Part shown: positions 1-5,851 of the stretch, in pieces | Layout: each line of letters starts with the position of its first letter | Numbering within the stretch: the first letter of the stretch is position 1 | Assembly (NCBI GenBank): GCA_017617145.1 | Contig: JAFZWX010000225.1 | Span: 1 to 8,298 of the forward strand | Length of the DNA: 8,298 nucleotides | Source of the DNA: Treponema sp. | GTDB taxonomy: Bacteria; Spirochaetota; Spirochaetia; Treponematales; Treponemataceae | Direction: 5' to 3' | Program-made: the position numbers and the translations under genes | Notes under the pieces: model-generated | The model's database searches: none | What the model was told of the DNA's origin: nothing | Seen by the model: only the letters and a program-made list of their open reading frames with translations

Positions 1-145
1 CAGCGAGTTCTCTCGACGCTTTGCACTTCCTTCTGATGTTGATGAAGAAAGCATCAGCGCTAACTTCAAGAACGGCATTTTGTCTATCAACATGAAGAAA
101 AAGGCTGTTGTTGCACCTAAAAAGATCCAGATTATGGCATCGTAA
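1..145 (+). CDS. Hsp20 / alpha-crystallin small heat-shock protein, C-terminal part
   Basis: Only the last 47 residues are present; the gene enters from the left edge, with its reading frame starting at base 2 and a TAA stop at 143-145. They carry the end of the alpha-crystallin domain: SEFSRRFALP, then VDEESISANFKNG, then ILSIN. This matches the conserved F-x-R-x-F-x-LP...VD...I-x-A...NG-x-L-x-I pattern of Hsp20 proteins. The tail has IQI, the I-x-I motif by which small heat-shock proteins dock between subunits to form oligomers. The family works in the cytoplasm as ATP-independent holdases that keep unfolding proteins soluble. The gene is followed at once by a strong terminator hairpin, so it ends its transcription unit. 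The N-terminal region and promoter lie outside the window. Confidence 0.88.
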   Translation, partial: SEFSRRFALPSDVDEESISANFKNGILSINMKKKAVVAPKKIQIMAS

Positions 146-176
146 AGACATACAACTAGATAATTGGATCTAGTGA

Positions 177-265
177 AAAAAAGCCGGGTGCTCCCGTGGA
201 AAACGAGAATTGGCTGCAGAAGGAAGCAGCCAGTTCTCGTTTTTCACTCCGCACTCGGCTTTTTT
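177..265 (+). terminator. Long two-tier intrinsic terminator after the Hsp20 gene
   Basis: The outer stem pairs 177-191 with 251-265 (15 bp, beginning with an A run and ending in a T run, GC-rich in the middle). The inner stem pairs 196-217 with 226-247 (22 bp). They are separated by a small internal loop (192-195 and 248-250) and capped by an 8-nt loop (218-225). All three non-Watson-Crick positions are G-U pairs if the RNA is read from the + strand but would be C-A mismatches on the other strand. The structure therefore appears kept for the Hsp20 direction. It may also stop the convergent methyltransferase transcript less efficiently. Confidence 0.85.
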
Positions 266-275
266 AAATTTGATC

Positions 276-1436
276 TTATGTATCTAGCTTTATCTTTTTA
301 CATTCCTGTCCATATTGGTCTTCATTTTTTTGGATGCGGGCCCAGCAGAGGGCGGAAATTGTTTTAAATGGGCCGCCGTTTTGAAGCGGTTCGGGTTTTT
401 GAATAAGGATGGTGTGTCTTGTGCCGCCATCTTTTTTATTTAACTGGCATACTGCTTCAAAAGTTGTTCCACTGCCAGCGAAGAAGTCCATTATAAGGGC
501 ATCTTTGGGCATACAGGTTATTTCTATAAGATGACTTATGAGTTCCACGGGCTTGGGGTTGTCAAAAAGGCCTTTGTGACCAAGCAACTCATCCAGATGT
601 GCCTGTGCATGTCGGGTGCTTTCTACACAATCTATAATATTCCGCGGGATAATTTTTTGCGTGTCCTGATTAAAGATTTTTATGCGGGGAACACCTTTGT
701 ATTCTGGGGCGGGACCAAAGTAAATGCGGTTGTCGGCAAGAAGCTCGTCCATTTCCTGTCTTGTGCGCTGCCACTGGCGGGTCCATCCCACACCAGAAGG
801 GGACTTAATTGTAAAAAAGTTTGGATGTTTTGGGTTGCTGCGTTTTTCGCTGAAAGAAACGCTTCCGCTGAACCAGTTGCCGCGCGAATCGTTATCTTTA
901 TTTTGGGTTGCCCATTGTGTTTGCGCAGTTTCTTCAAAAGGTCTGAGGTTGCGTTTGTCCTTTGCATAACAAAGCGTGTGTTGTTGCAGCGTTCGGCTCC
1001 AGGTATCCTTCTTTCCTTTTCCATGAAGCCACATAAAATCATTTACATAGTTCTGTTCACCAAAAATCTGGTCACAAAGGATTTTTAAATAGTGAAGTTC
1101 TGACTGGTCAATTGCTATAAAGATACAGCCTGTTGGAGCAAGCAGTTCCTTTGCAAGACGCAGACGACGAAACATAAAACTAAGCCATTCGTCACGGGCA
1201 AAATTATCTTTGTAGGCAAAGTTGTTTCCTGTGTTATATGGAGGATCGATGTAAATTATATCAACTTCTTCTTTAAGCAGGGGTGCAAGTTTTTGCAAAG
1301 CAGGATAGTTGTCGGATTCGATAAAGAGACTGGATGACAGTTGCTCCAAATCGATGGCTGGTACAAACGTTAACTTTTGTGATATTGAGACGTCATCGTA
1401 TTTTTCTGGAACATCTTCCCAACTAAATGTTATCAT
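276..1436 (-). CDS. Orphan beta-class N6-adenine DNA methyltransferase
   Basis: This enzyme transfers a methyl group from S-adenosylmethionine to adenine N6 in a specific DNA sequence that cannot be read from the protein. In a 386-residue protein starting at 1436, the catalytic motif IV DPPYNTGN is near residues 64-71 and the AdoMet-binding motif DFFAGSGTT near 317-325. The order catalytic motif, central target-recognition region (about 130-280), then AdoMet motif is that of the beta class, which includes type III Mod subunits. At 386 residues it is shorter than typical type III Mod proteins. No res or other restriction gene lies beside it: a terminator and Hsp20 follow. The frame stays open to 1469, but that start lies inside the tRNA-Thr gene, so the ATG at 1436 is chosen. 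It lacks a Shine-Dalgarno sequence and begins 9 nt after the tRNA, so transcription may come through the tRNA unit. Confidence 0.88.
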   Translation of the reverse strand: MITFSWEDVPEKYDDVSISQKLTFVPAIDLEQLSSSLFIESDNYPALQKLAPLLKEEVDIIYIDPPYNTGNNFAYKDNFARDEWLSFMFRRLRLAKELLAPTGCIFIAIDQSELHYLKILCDQIFGEQNYVNDFMWLHGKGKKDTWSRTLQQHTLCYAKDKRNLRPFEETAQTQWATQNKDNDSRGNWFSGSVSFSEKRSNPKHPNFFTIKSPSGVGWTRQWQRTRQEMDELLADNRIYFGPAPEYKGVPRIKIFNQDTQKIIPRNIIDCVESTRHAQAHLDELLGHKGLFDNPKPVELISHLIEITCMPKDALIMDFFAGSGTTFEAVCQLNKKDGGTRHTILIQKPEPLQNGGPFKTISALCWARIQKNEDQYGQECKKIKLDT

Positions 1437-1445
1437 TTTATAAAA

Positions 1446-1518
1446 AGCCGATTGTCGGACTTGAACCAACTACCTGCACGTTACGAGGGTGCTGCTCTAC
1501 CAGGTGAGCTAAATCGGC
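1446..1518 (-). tRNA. tRNA-Thr (anticodon CGT)
   Basis: The minus strand folds as a cloverleaf. The 7-bp acceptor stem is GCCGATT with AATCGGC, the D stem is GCTC/GAGC, and the T stem is GTTGG/CCGAC around TTCAAGT. The anticodon loop CTCGTAA gives anticodon CGT, reading ACG threonine codons. The anticodon stem GCACC/CGTGC has one C-C mismatch next to the loop. The discriminator base is U and CCA is not encoded, so it must be added after transcription. Five T residues follow the acceptor stem directly. The gene lies 39 nt after the cyclic-nucleotide-binding regulator on the same strand, with no convincing promoter between them. Confidence 0.93.
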
Positions 1519-1557
1519 AAAAAATGTGAAAATTGTTTTTTTAAGATAATAATATTT

Positions 1558-2802
1558 CTAGCGGTCTATGTTACCGGAACGAGTTTCATACATTCGGCGC
1601 ATATCCACAATATTATTTACAATGATGTAACTGTCGTACATTTCAATCTTGCGCTTTTCGATGAGCTTGTTAATTTCATCGTGGGTAACTTCCTGTGTAA
1701 GGCCTGCCCAATGTGCAATATCAGAAAGTGTAACATTGAATCTGCGTGTTTTTTCTGCAGGATTTCCTACAGGATTCATTTCATCGAGCATTAAGAATAC
1801 ATCGGCAAGACGTGCCTGCAAATCTTTAATACAAAGAATGCGGAAGCGACGTTTCTGATCATAGATTCGTTTACAGAACAGTTTAAGAAGAACAAGTGCA
1901 GTCTGTGGATTTCCTGTAATCAAGAGTTCAAAGTTTTCTTTATTGAATTCAAGACACTTTACATGACCGGCAGCCATACAAGTTGCAGAACGTGGAGACT
2001 TGTCAAGAATTGCCATTTCACCAAAGAATTCACCAGGCTTAAGAATATCCAGATTTTTCAAAGTTCCGTTTACACTCTTTACAAGCTGAACGCGTCCGCT
2101 TTGAATAAGGTAGAAGGAATCTCCTGGTTCATATTCAGCAATAATAACCTGACCAGGCTCATATTCTTTTGCAAATCGTTCAAATGCAGGCAAAGAGAAA
2201 ATCTTAAGGGAACCGTCATCAGACTCAACAGGAGTATCGAGCATTCCGCGTCTTCCCATTGCAGCCATTTTTTCATGACGCATTTTACAGTCGGCATATT
2301 TTTTTGCAACTTCTTCTTTTCTTGGATTCTGAGGGAATCGTGTTAAGAACTTAAGGTAAACATCCATAGCAGAACGATACTGCTCATCATCATAAAAACA
2401 CTGTGCTACCGAAAGCATTCCCGACTGCTGGTCTGCTGCAACATTATTTAAAATTGATTCTGTCTTTTTGTGAATCTGTCTTAACTGATTTGAGAATACA
2501 CGGAGCATTTTCATAATCAGCTGTTTGTTATTGCTGAAAAGAACTTCAAACTCCTGTACTGTTAAAGCAACTGCAATAGTAGGAACAACAGCCGTAGCTG
2601 TTTCTTCACGCCCAAAGTGACCGAATGCCGATTTTACACCAAAAAATTCACCAGCCTTAACCTGTTCAATTACAGGTGCACCGGTTTCAATATCTGTACT
2701 CTGAAGAACGACAGCACCAGCCTGCATGATGAAAACTCTATCATCATGATCGCCTTCAAAATAAATGACGGACCCTTTTGTATATTGCATCGCTTTAGGC
2801 AT
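1558..2802 (-). CDS. Double cyclic-nucleotide-binding-domain regulator with Crp-like winged helix
   Basis: The 414-residue cytoplasmic protein has two Crp/Fnr-type sensor domains. Domain 1 (about 5-115) has the beta-roll pattern, but its phosphate-binding cassette is degenerate: GEFFGVKSAF lacks the usual G-E-A/L-x-L core. Domain 2 (about 205-310) has a good cassette at 257-275, with GEFFGEMAILDKSPRSAT, including the E and R that contact the cyclic nucleotide. Between them, about 128-172 looks like one TPR-type helical pair. After a long helix, residues 355-405 (VTLSDIAHWAGLTQEVTHDE...) resemble the Crp-family winged HTH. The likely role is a transcription factor responding to a cyclic nucleotide or similar ligand through domain 2; the ligand and targets are unknown. 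The start is supported by AGGAG at 2815-2819, though its 12-nt spacing is long. It diverges from the PHP gene. Confidence 0.82.
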   Translation of the reverse strand: MPKAMQYTKGSVIYFEGDHDDRVFIMQAGAVVLQSTDIETGAPVIEQVKAGEFFGVKSAFGHFGREETATAVVPTIAVALTVQEFEVLFSNNKQLIMKMLRVFSNQLRQIHKKTESILNNVAADQQSGMLSVAQCFYDDEQYRSAMDVYLKFLTRFPQNPRKEEVAKKYADCKMRHEKMAAMGRRGMLDTPVESDDGSLKIFSLPAFERFAKEYEPGQVIIAEYEPGDSFYLIQSGRVQLVKSVNGTLKNLDILKPGEFFGEMAILDKSPRSATCMAAGHVKCLEFNKENFELLITGNPQTALVLLKLFCKRIYDQKRRFRILCIKDLQARLADVFLMLDEMNPVGNPAEKTRRFNVTLSDIAHWAGLTQEVTHDEINKLIEKRKIEMYDSYIIVNNIVDMRRMYETRSGNIDR

Positions 2803-2838
2803 ATCTTTTTTAATCTCCTGATTTGCAGATTATTCTAC

Positions 2839-2847
2839 ATTATATCA
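2839..2847 (-). promoter_or_regulatory. Extended -10 promoter for the cyclic-nucleotide-binding regulator
   Basis: On the minus strand this reads TGATATAAT, a perfect extended -10 element (TGn plus TATAAT). Transcription would start near 2832, giving a leader of about 30 nt that contains the AGGAG ribosome-binding site. No good -35 is visible, as is common for extended -10 promoters. Confidence 0.6.
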
Positions 2848-2865
2848 CAACATTAAAAAAAATGC

Positions 2866-2874
2866 TATTATAAT
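2866..2874 (+). promoter_or_regulatory. Candidate -10 for the PHP gene, giving little or no leader
   Basis: Two overlapping -10-like hexamers occur here: TATTAT (2866-2871) and TATAAT (2869-2874). From the first, transcription would start at about the A of the ATG at 2878. No Shine-Dalgarno sequence precedes that ATG, which fits a leaderless mRNA. The -35 region is poor, so this is a suggestion only. Confidence 0.4.
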
Positions 2875-2877
2875 CGT

Positions 2878-3717
2878 ATGATTGATTTACATGTTCATAC
2901 AACAGCCTCTGATGGGCAATATACACCTGCACAGATTATAGAAAAGGCTGCCGAGAAAAAAATAACCGCAATTGCAATAACGGACCACGATACTGTTGCG
3001 GGACTTGAAGAAGGCGCGGCTGCTGCAAAAGAACATGGAATCACTTTTGTTCCGGGGGTTGAACTTAATATAAGCTATCCGACCGGCGAATTTCACCTGC
3101 TTGGGCTTGGTTTTAAACAGATTTCCCCTTCTCTAACCGAAATTCTTGATAATCTTGTAAAAAACCGTGAGCTTCGTAATATTCAGATAATAGAAAAGAT
3201 GCGCGAGGCAGGCGTGGATATAACTTTGGATGAAATGCGGGCTGATTTTCCTGATACTGTGCTTGGACGACCTCATTTTGCAGCCGAATTAGTGAAAAAG
3301 AAGGTTGTAAAGACAAGGCAGCAGGCTTTTGACCGATATTTGGCAAAGGGAAGGCCCTGGTATGTTGCACGTGTGGGCTCTAACCTTGATGAAGCGATTG
3401 TTGCAATAAAAGAGTCTGGAGGAGTTCCGGTAATTGCACACCCGATGTCGCTTTATCTTTCGTGGGGAAAGCTGCCCGATGCCTTGCAGAATTTTTATGA
3501 ACGTGGCGTTATGGGGCTTGAAGCTTTTCATCCCGGGGCGCGAGTTACTGAATGTCTGAGGCTTGAAGAACTTGCCCAGAAAATAGGATATTTTGTAACT
3601 GCCGGCAGCGATTTTCACGGAGAAAAAATTCGTGCCGATAGAAAGCTTGGTTATACCTGCGGCGGTCGTAAAATCGAAGATGAAGTTTGGGGAAAAATAA
3701 AAGGGATTATTTTATAG
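2878..3717 (+). CDS. PHP-domain phosphoesterase (TrpH/YciV-like)
   Basis: The 279-residue protein belongs to the PHP metal-dependent phosphoesterases. The metal ligands are visible in order: HVHTTASDG (H5, H7, D12), ITDHDT (D37, H38), PGVELN (E62), H73, RPHF (H133), IAHP (H188) and AGSDFHG (D245, H247). The layout and length match the YciV/TrpH/RNase AM group. Characterised members hydrolyse 3',5'-nucleotide bisphosphates or act as 5'-3' exonucleases on short RNA. A role in nucleotide or RNA-end turnover is inferred; the exact substrate cannot be decided here. The start is firm because the first metal motif begins four residues after it, yet there is no ribosome-binding site. It forms a single-gene unit, with a divergent regulator upstream and a terminator 31 nt downstream. 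Confidence 0.9.
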   Translation: MIDLHVHTTASDGQYTPAQIIEKAAEKKITAIAITDHDTVAGLEEGAAAAKEHGITFVPGVELNISYPTGEFHLLGLGFKQISPSLTEILDNLVKNRELRNIQIIEKMREAGVDITLDEMRADFPDTVLGRPHFAAELVKKKVVKTRQQAFDRYLAKGRPWYVARVGSNLDEAIVAIKESGGVPVIAHPMSLYLSWGKLPDALQNFYERGVMGLEAFHPGARVTECLRLEELAQKIGYFVTAGSDFHGEKIRADRKLGYTCGGRKIEDEVWGKIKGIIL

Positions 3718-3748
3718 ACAGGAATTTCGTTTTATATAAATTAATACT

Positions 3749-3815
3749 AAAAAATCGCGGAGGCCGAATTACAGATCGAAAAAATGCTCTGAAGTGCGGC
3801 CGGGAGCGATTTTTT
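3749..3815 (+). terminator. Nested intrinsic terminator after the PHP gene
   Basis: The perfect 10-bp outer stem AAAAAATCGC (3749-3758) pairs with GCGATTTTTT (3806-3815). Inside it are GGCCG/CGGCC (3762-3766 with 3797-3801) and a small CAGA/TCTG stem (3772-3775 with 3788-3791). The 3' arm ends in a T run, so it stops + strand transcription. The A run on the 5' arm gives a T run on the other strand, but no minus-strand gene ends here. Confidence 0.85.
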
Positions 3816-3846
3816 ATATTAGATTAAATTATTATAAGGATTTTTT

Positions 3847-4563
3847 ATGCACTGTAATTTTCTTTTTGATTTAGACCAAACCTTGTTAAATTTTCATGCT
3901 TCGGAATATAAGGCGCTCGGAATTGTTTTGCGTGAGAACGAGCTTGAGTTTAATGATGATATTTACAAGGCATTTATGGCCTACAATAAGTCGCTGTGGC
4001 TGGAGCTTGAAAAAAAGACGATTACCCGTACCGAACTTTTTACAAAACGCTTTAATTATGTGCTTGAGCTTGCCGGTGGTGACTTGTCAAAGCTTGATGC
4101 CCTCAAAATAAACAATGATTTTATTAATACGATGGCAGTGAACGGAGTTTTGATGGACGGAGCACTGGATTTTGTAAAAAGGCTGAAGGCTGAAATTAAC
4201 GACTGCAGGATTTACATTATTACAAACGGCGCAACCGTAAATGCCAAAGGCCAAATTGAATCTACAGGCCTGAACCAGTTTATTGACGGATTATTTGTTA
4301 GCGAAGACATGGGTGTTTCAAAGCCCGCCCCGGAATATTTTGATATTGTGCTTAAAAAAATTGACGAGCCAAAAGAAACCTGCATTGTGATTGGGGATTC
4401 TCTTTCTTCTGACATGCTTGGTGCTAAGAATGCAGGTCTTGATTCTGTGTGGTTTATGCCTGTTGGGGAAGATGTTACCGGCGCTATGCAGGAATATGAA
4501 ATTGATTATACTGCGCGAGATTTTGAAAAACTGTTCACAGTTTTAAAAGCGTGGAAAGAATAA
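3847..4563 (+). CDS. HAD-superfamily hydrolase, YjjG/YfnB-type nucleotidase
   Basis: The 238-residue protein has all four HAD motifs. These are DLDQT (nucleophile D8, general acid D10), T126 in ITNG, K159 in SKP, and GDSLSSD (D184 and D189, magnesium site). The helical cap between motif I and motif II (about 18-100) is the C1 type of the YjjG/YfnB group. The family dephosphorylates nucleoside monophosphates, often non-canonical pyrimidine nucleotides, and so protects the nucleotide pool; this substrate is inferred from the family. An AAGGA ribosome-binding site (3836-3840) lies 6 nt before the ATG. The gene has its own unit after the PHP terminator, with an AT-rich upstream stretch but no clear -35. 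Its stop codon is 9 nt from the end of the convergent dinD gene. Confidence 0.86.
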   Translation: MHCNFLFDLDQTLLNFHASEYKALGIVLRENELEFNDDIYKAFMAYNKSLWLELEKKTITRTELFTKRFNYVLELAGGDLSKLDALKINNDFINTMAVNGVLMDGALDFVKRLKAEINDCRIYIITNGATVNAKGQIESTGLNQFIDGLFVSEDMGVSKPAPEYFDIVLKKIDEPKETCIVIGDSLSSDMLGAKNAGLDSVWFMPVGEDVTGAMQEYEIDYTARDFEKLFTVLKAWKE

Positions 4564-4578
4564 TAAATAGAATTATTC
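4558..4578. terminator. Weak AT-rich inverted repeat between convergent HAD and dinD genes
   Basis: GAATAAT (4558-4564) and ATTATTC (4572-4578) form a 7-bp stem with a 7-nt loop that covers both stop codons. The stem has a single G-C pair and no T run follows on either strand, so it would be a poor terminator. It is noted because no other end signal separates these two genes. Confidence 0.2.
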
Positions 4579-5433
4579 ATCCAGAATAATGTTTTCTTTT
4601 TTTGCTTTTCCTTTGAGCCTGGCCATATGCTCCTTTTCTATTTGTTGAATACTTTTATCAGGAGTTGGCAAATCTTCGGGCATAGTTCCGCCAATTTTTT
4701 TGATTGCAGCTCTAACTTCTTTCCCAACATTATAATGAACACTTGTAGCGGCATCTGCTCCCTGTACATTATCTTTACGAAGTTTTTCTTCTGTTTGTGA
4801 TATTCTAAAAAGATTTGCGATTAATTCCGTGCTTCCCATATAATCAAGAATTTTCTGCCCTATTTCAAGTTGCTTTCTTTTATGAATATCATCTACATCA
4901 AGTCCACCATATAATCCCATATATCCTGCATTCTGAAATATGGAAAATTCTTCATTCGTTATAACACCCGCATCATGTGCTGTTTCGGCTAAAAGCTGAT
5001 TCCATTGTTTTATATCACCGCGTACAACAAGCCTTCGCCTGTCTTCTGTAAGCTGATTAAAATGATCTGCAAGTTCCTGTCTGTATGTTTGAATTGCAAA
5101 ATAAGTCTGACCAAGAGCAATAACTTCTTTTCTGGGGTCACCGTTTTGAACAATTAAGTAACATGCATAGCGGGAAAGTTCATAGTCTTTAATTGATTTT
5201 GATGTTGCGCCAGCCTCCACGATTTTGTTGACCTCAACAAAATCGTGAGAAATAACATGTCCGCTGTTTTCGCAGGCAATCATTGCTCTGTCAATAACTT
5301 TACTGAAATTTCGCCATTCGACATAATCAAGAGCCAAAGCCAGCTCACGTGCACTCCAAAATTCAGTGCCATCTTCTCTAACATGCTTTATATCTTCAAA
5401 TTTTTTGTATTCTTTTGATTTCAATTCTTTCAT
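4573..5433 (-). CDS. dinD: DinD-family DNA-damage-inducible protein
   Basis: The 286-residue protein aligns by eye with DinD along its length (E. coli DinD is about 274 residues). The N-terminal Bro-N-like part has FWSARELALALDYVEWRNF (about 25-43). The central signature has LSRYACYLIVQNGDPRKEVI, then GQTYFAIQTYRQEL (about 87-121). The C-terminal half includes HDAGVITNEEF and a HYNVGKEVRAAIKKIGGTMPEDLPTP segment (about 233-258). E. coli DinD is SOS-induced and limits RecA filaments; no LexA site is recognised here, so SOS control is not shown. AGGGAGG (5442-5448) lies 8 nt before the ATG at 5433, and a GTG at 5442 overlaps it and is rejected. The xre stop codon ends 1 nt before this ATG, so translation is probably coupled. 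Confidence 0.88.
   Translation of the reverse strand: MKELKSKEYKKFEDIKHVREDGTEFWSARELALALDYVEWRNFSKVIDRAMIACENSGHVISHDFVEVNKIVEAGATSKSIKDYELSRYACYLIVQNGDPRKEVIALGQTYFAIQTYRQELADHFNQLTEDRRRLVVRGDIKQWNQLLAETAHDAGVITNEEFSIFQNAGYMGLYGGLDVDDIHKRKQLEIGQKILDYMGSTELIANLFRISQTEEKLRKDNVQGADAATSVHYNVGKEVRAAIKKIGGTMPEDLPTPDKSIQQIEKEHMARLKGKAKKENIILDE
5218..5247. repeat. Perfect inverted repeat inside dinD
   Basis: The left arm CACGATTTTGTTGA (5218-5231) is the exact reverse complement of TCAACAAAATCGTG (5234-5247), with two bases between. On the coding strand the 30 bases are exactly ten codons, dinD residues H63 to V72 (HDFVEVNKIV). It could form a hairpin in the mRNA, a cruciform in DNA, or be a protein-binding site. 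Confidence 0.9.
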
Positions 5434-5434
5434 A

Positions 5435-5755
5435 TTATTCACCTCCCTTTGCCATAATTCTTGTCATTTCCAAAACAGCATATTTTTCAGAATCTTTTAG
5501 TTTTACAAAGTCTCTCGACAATTGTTCAATCATGTGTTCGTTTTCAGATGTATTAGCGTCCGGTAGTTTGTTATCTATAAGGCATTCATAATTTACAGAG
5601 AAAATTTTCGCAAGACCCCGGATTACAGAAAGCGGAGGTTCCAGTTCTAAACTTTCATACTTTATAAGTGCCTGCCGAGAAATACCAAGTACTTCTGCAA
5701 GTTTGACCTGAGTGTATCTGTTTTGTTCGCGAAGAATTTTGATTACTGATTCCAT
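5435..5755 (-). CDS. Xre-family HTH regulator in operon with dinD
   Basis: The 106-residue protein has a helix-turn-helix at about 14-34, YTQVKLAEVLGISRQALIKYE, followed by the rest of the five-helix Cro/C1-type domain to about residue 62. A short C-terminal part (70-106) is charged and probably helical, and may dimerise. It most likely represses its own promoter and so controls dinD, which starts 1 nt after its stop. The frame extends to a GTG at 5779, but that codon lies inside the promoter spacer. The ATG at 5755 is preferred. It is 7 nt from the -10 hexamer and has no Shine-Dalgarno sequence, so the transcript is probably leaderless. I do not recognise a specific named homologue. Confidence 0.86.
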   Translation of the reverse strand: MESVIKILREQNRYTQVKLAEVLGISRQALIKYESLELEPPLSVIRGLAKIFSVNYECLIDNKLPDANTSENEHMIEQLSRDFVKLKDSEKYAVLEMTRIMAKGGE

Positions 5756-5762
5756 GCGTGAT

Positions 5763-5791
5763 ATTATCACACTAAACACTCACTAAGTCAA
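5763..5791 (-). promoter_or_regulatory. Sigma-70-type promoter of the xre-dinD operon
   Basis: On the minus strand the -35 is TTGACT (5786-5791) and the -10 is GATAAT (5763-5768), with the optimal 17-nt spacer. The expected start is within about two bases of the ATG at 5755, so the mRNA would have essentially no leader. Confidence 0.75.
5770..5786. promoter_or_regulatory. Direct repeats in the xre promoter spacer, candidate operator
   Basis: CACTAA occurs at 5770-5775 and again at 5781-5786, 11 bp apart, close to one helical turn. Both lie on the same DNA face between -35 and -10, and the second overlaps the -35 by one base. A repressor bound here would block RNA polymerase; Xre autoregulation is the simplest reading. 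The repeats are direct, not inverted, which is less usual for this family. Confidence 0.4.
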
Positions 5792-5797
5792 TAAATA

Positions 5798-5813
5798 TAA
5801 ACATATATGTTTA
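5798..5813. promoter_or_regulatory. 16-bp palindrome upstream of the xre-dinD -35
   Basis: TAAACATATATGTTTA is a perfect palindrome starting 7 bp upstream of the -35 hexamer. It could be an operator for a dimeric regulator or an AT-rich UP-like element. It does not match the classic GAAC-N4-GTTC or CTGT-N8-ACAG LexA boxes. Confidence 0.4.
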
Positions 5814-5851
5814 ATTTTTTATACTAGCAAAAGTTAAATACAACTAATTAT

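Noticed and set aside
164..367. Small + strand frame after the Hsp20 gene
   Set aside because: It runs through the terminator hairpin into the antisense of the methyltransferase end and has no start signals.
531..1088. 185-codon open frame on the + strand
   Set aside because: It is antisense to the central region of the methyltransferase, has no ribosome-binding site, and its translation resembles no protein I recognise.
276..1436. A complete type III restriction-modification system
   Set aside because: Only a Mod-like protein is present; both neighbours are unrelated genes and no helicase/nuclease subunit is seen.
276..1469. Longer methyltransferase form starting at 1469
   Set aside because: The extra 11 codons are the 3' half of the tRNA-Thr gene read through; the ATG at 1436 lies after the tRNA.
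276..1518. Genomic island integrated at tRNA-Thr
   Set aside because: No integrase and no duplicated tRNA 3' end were found in the window; the position alone is not enough.
5756..5779. Upstream GTG start for the Xre gene
   Set aside because: The codon lies between the -35 and -10 of a strong promoter, so it would not be in the transcript.
5798..5813. LexA/SOS box upstream of xre-dinD
   Set aside because: The palindrome does not match known LexA consensus types, so SOS control is not claimed.
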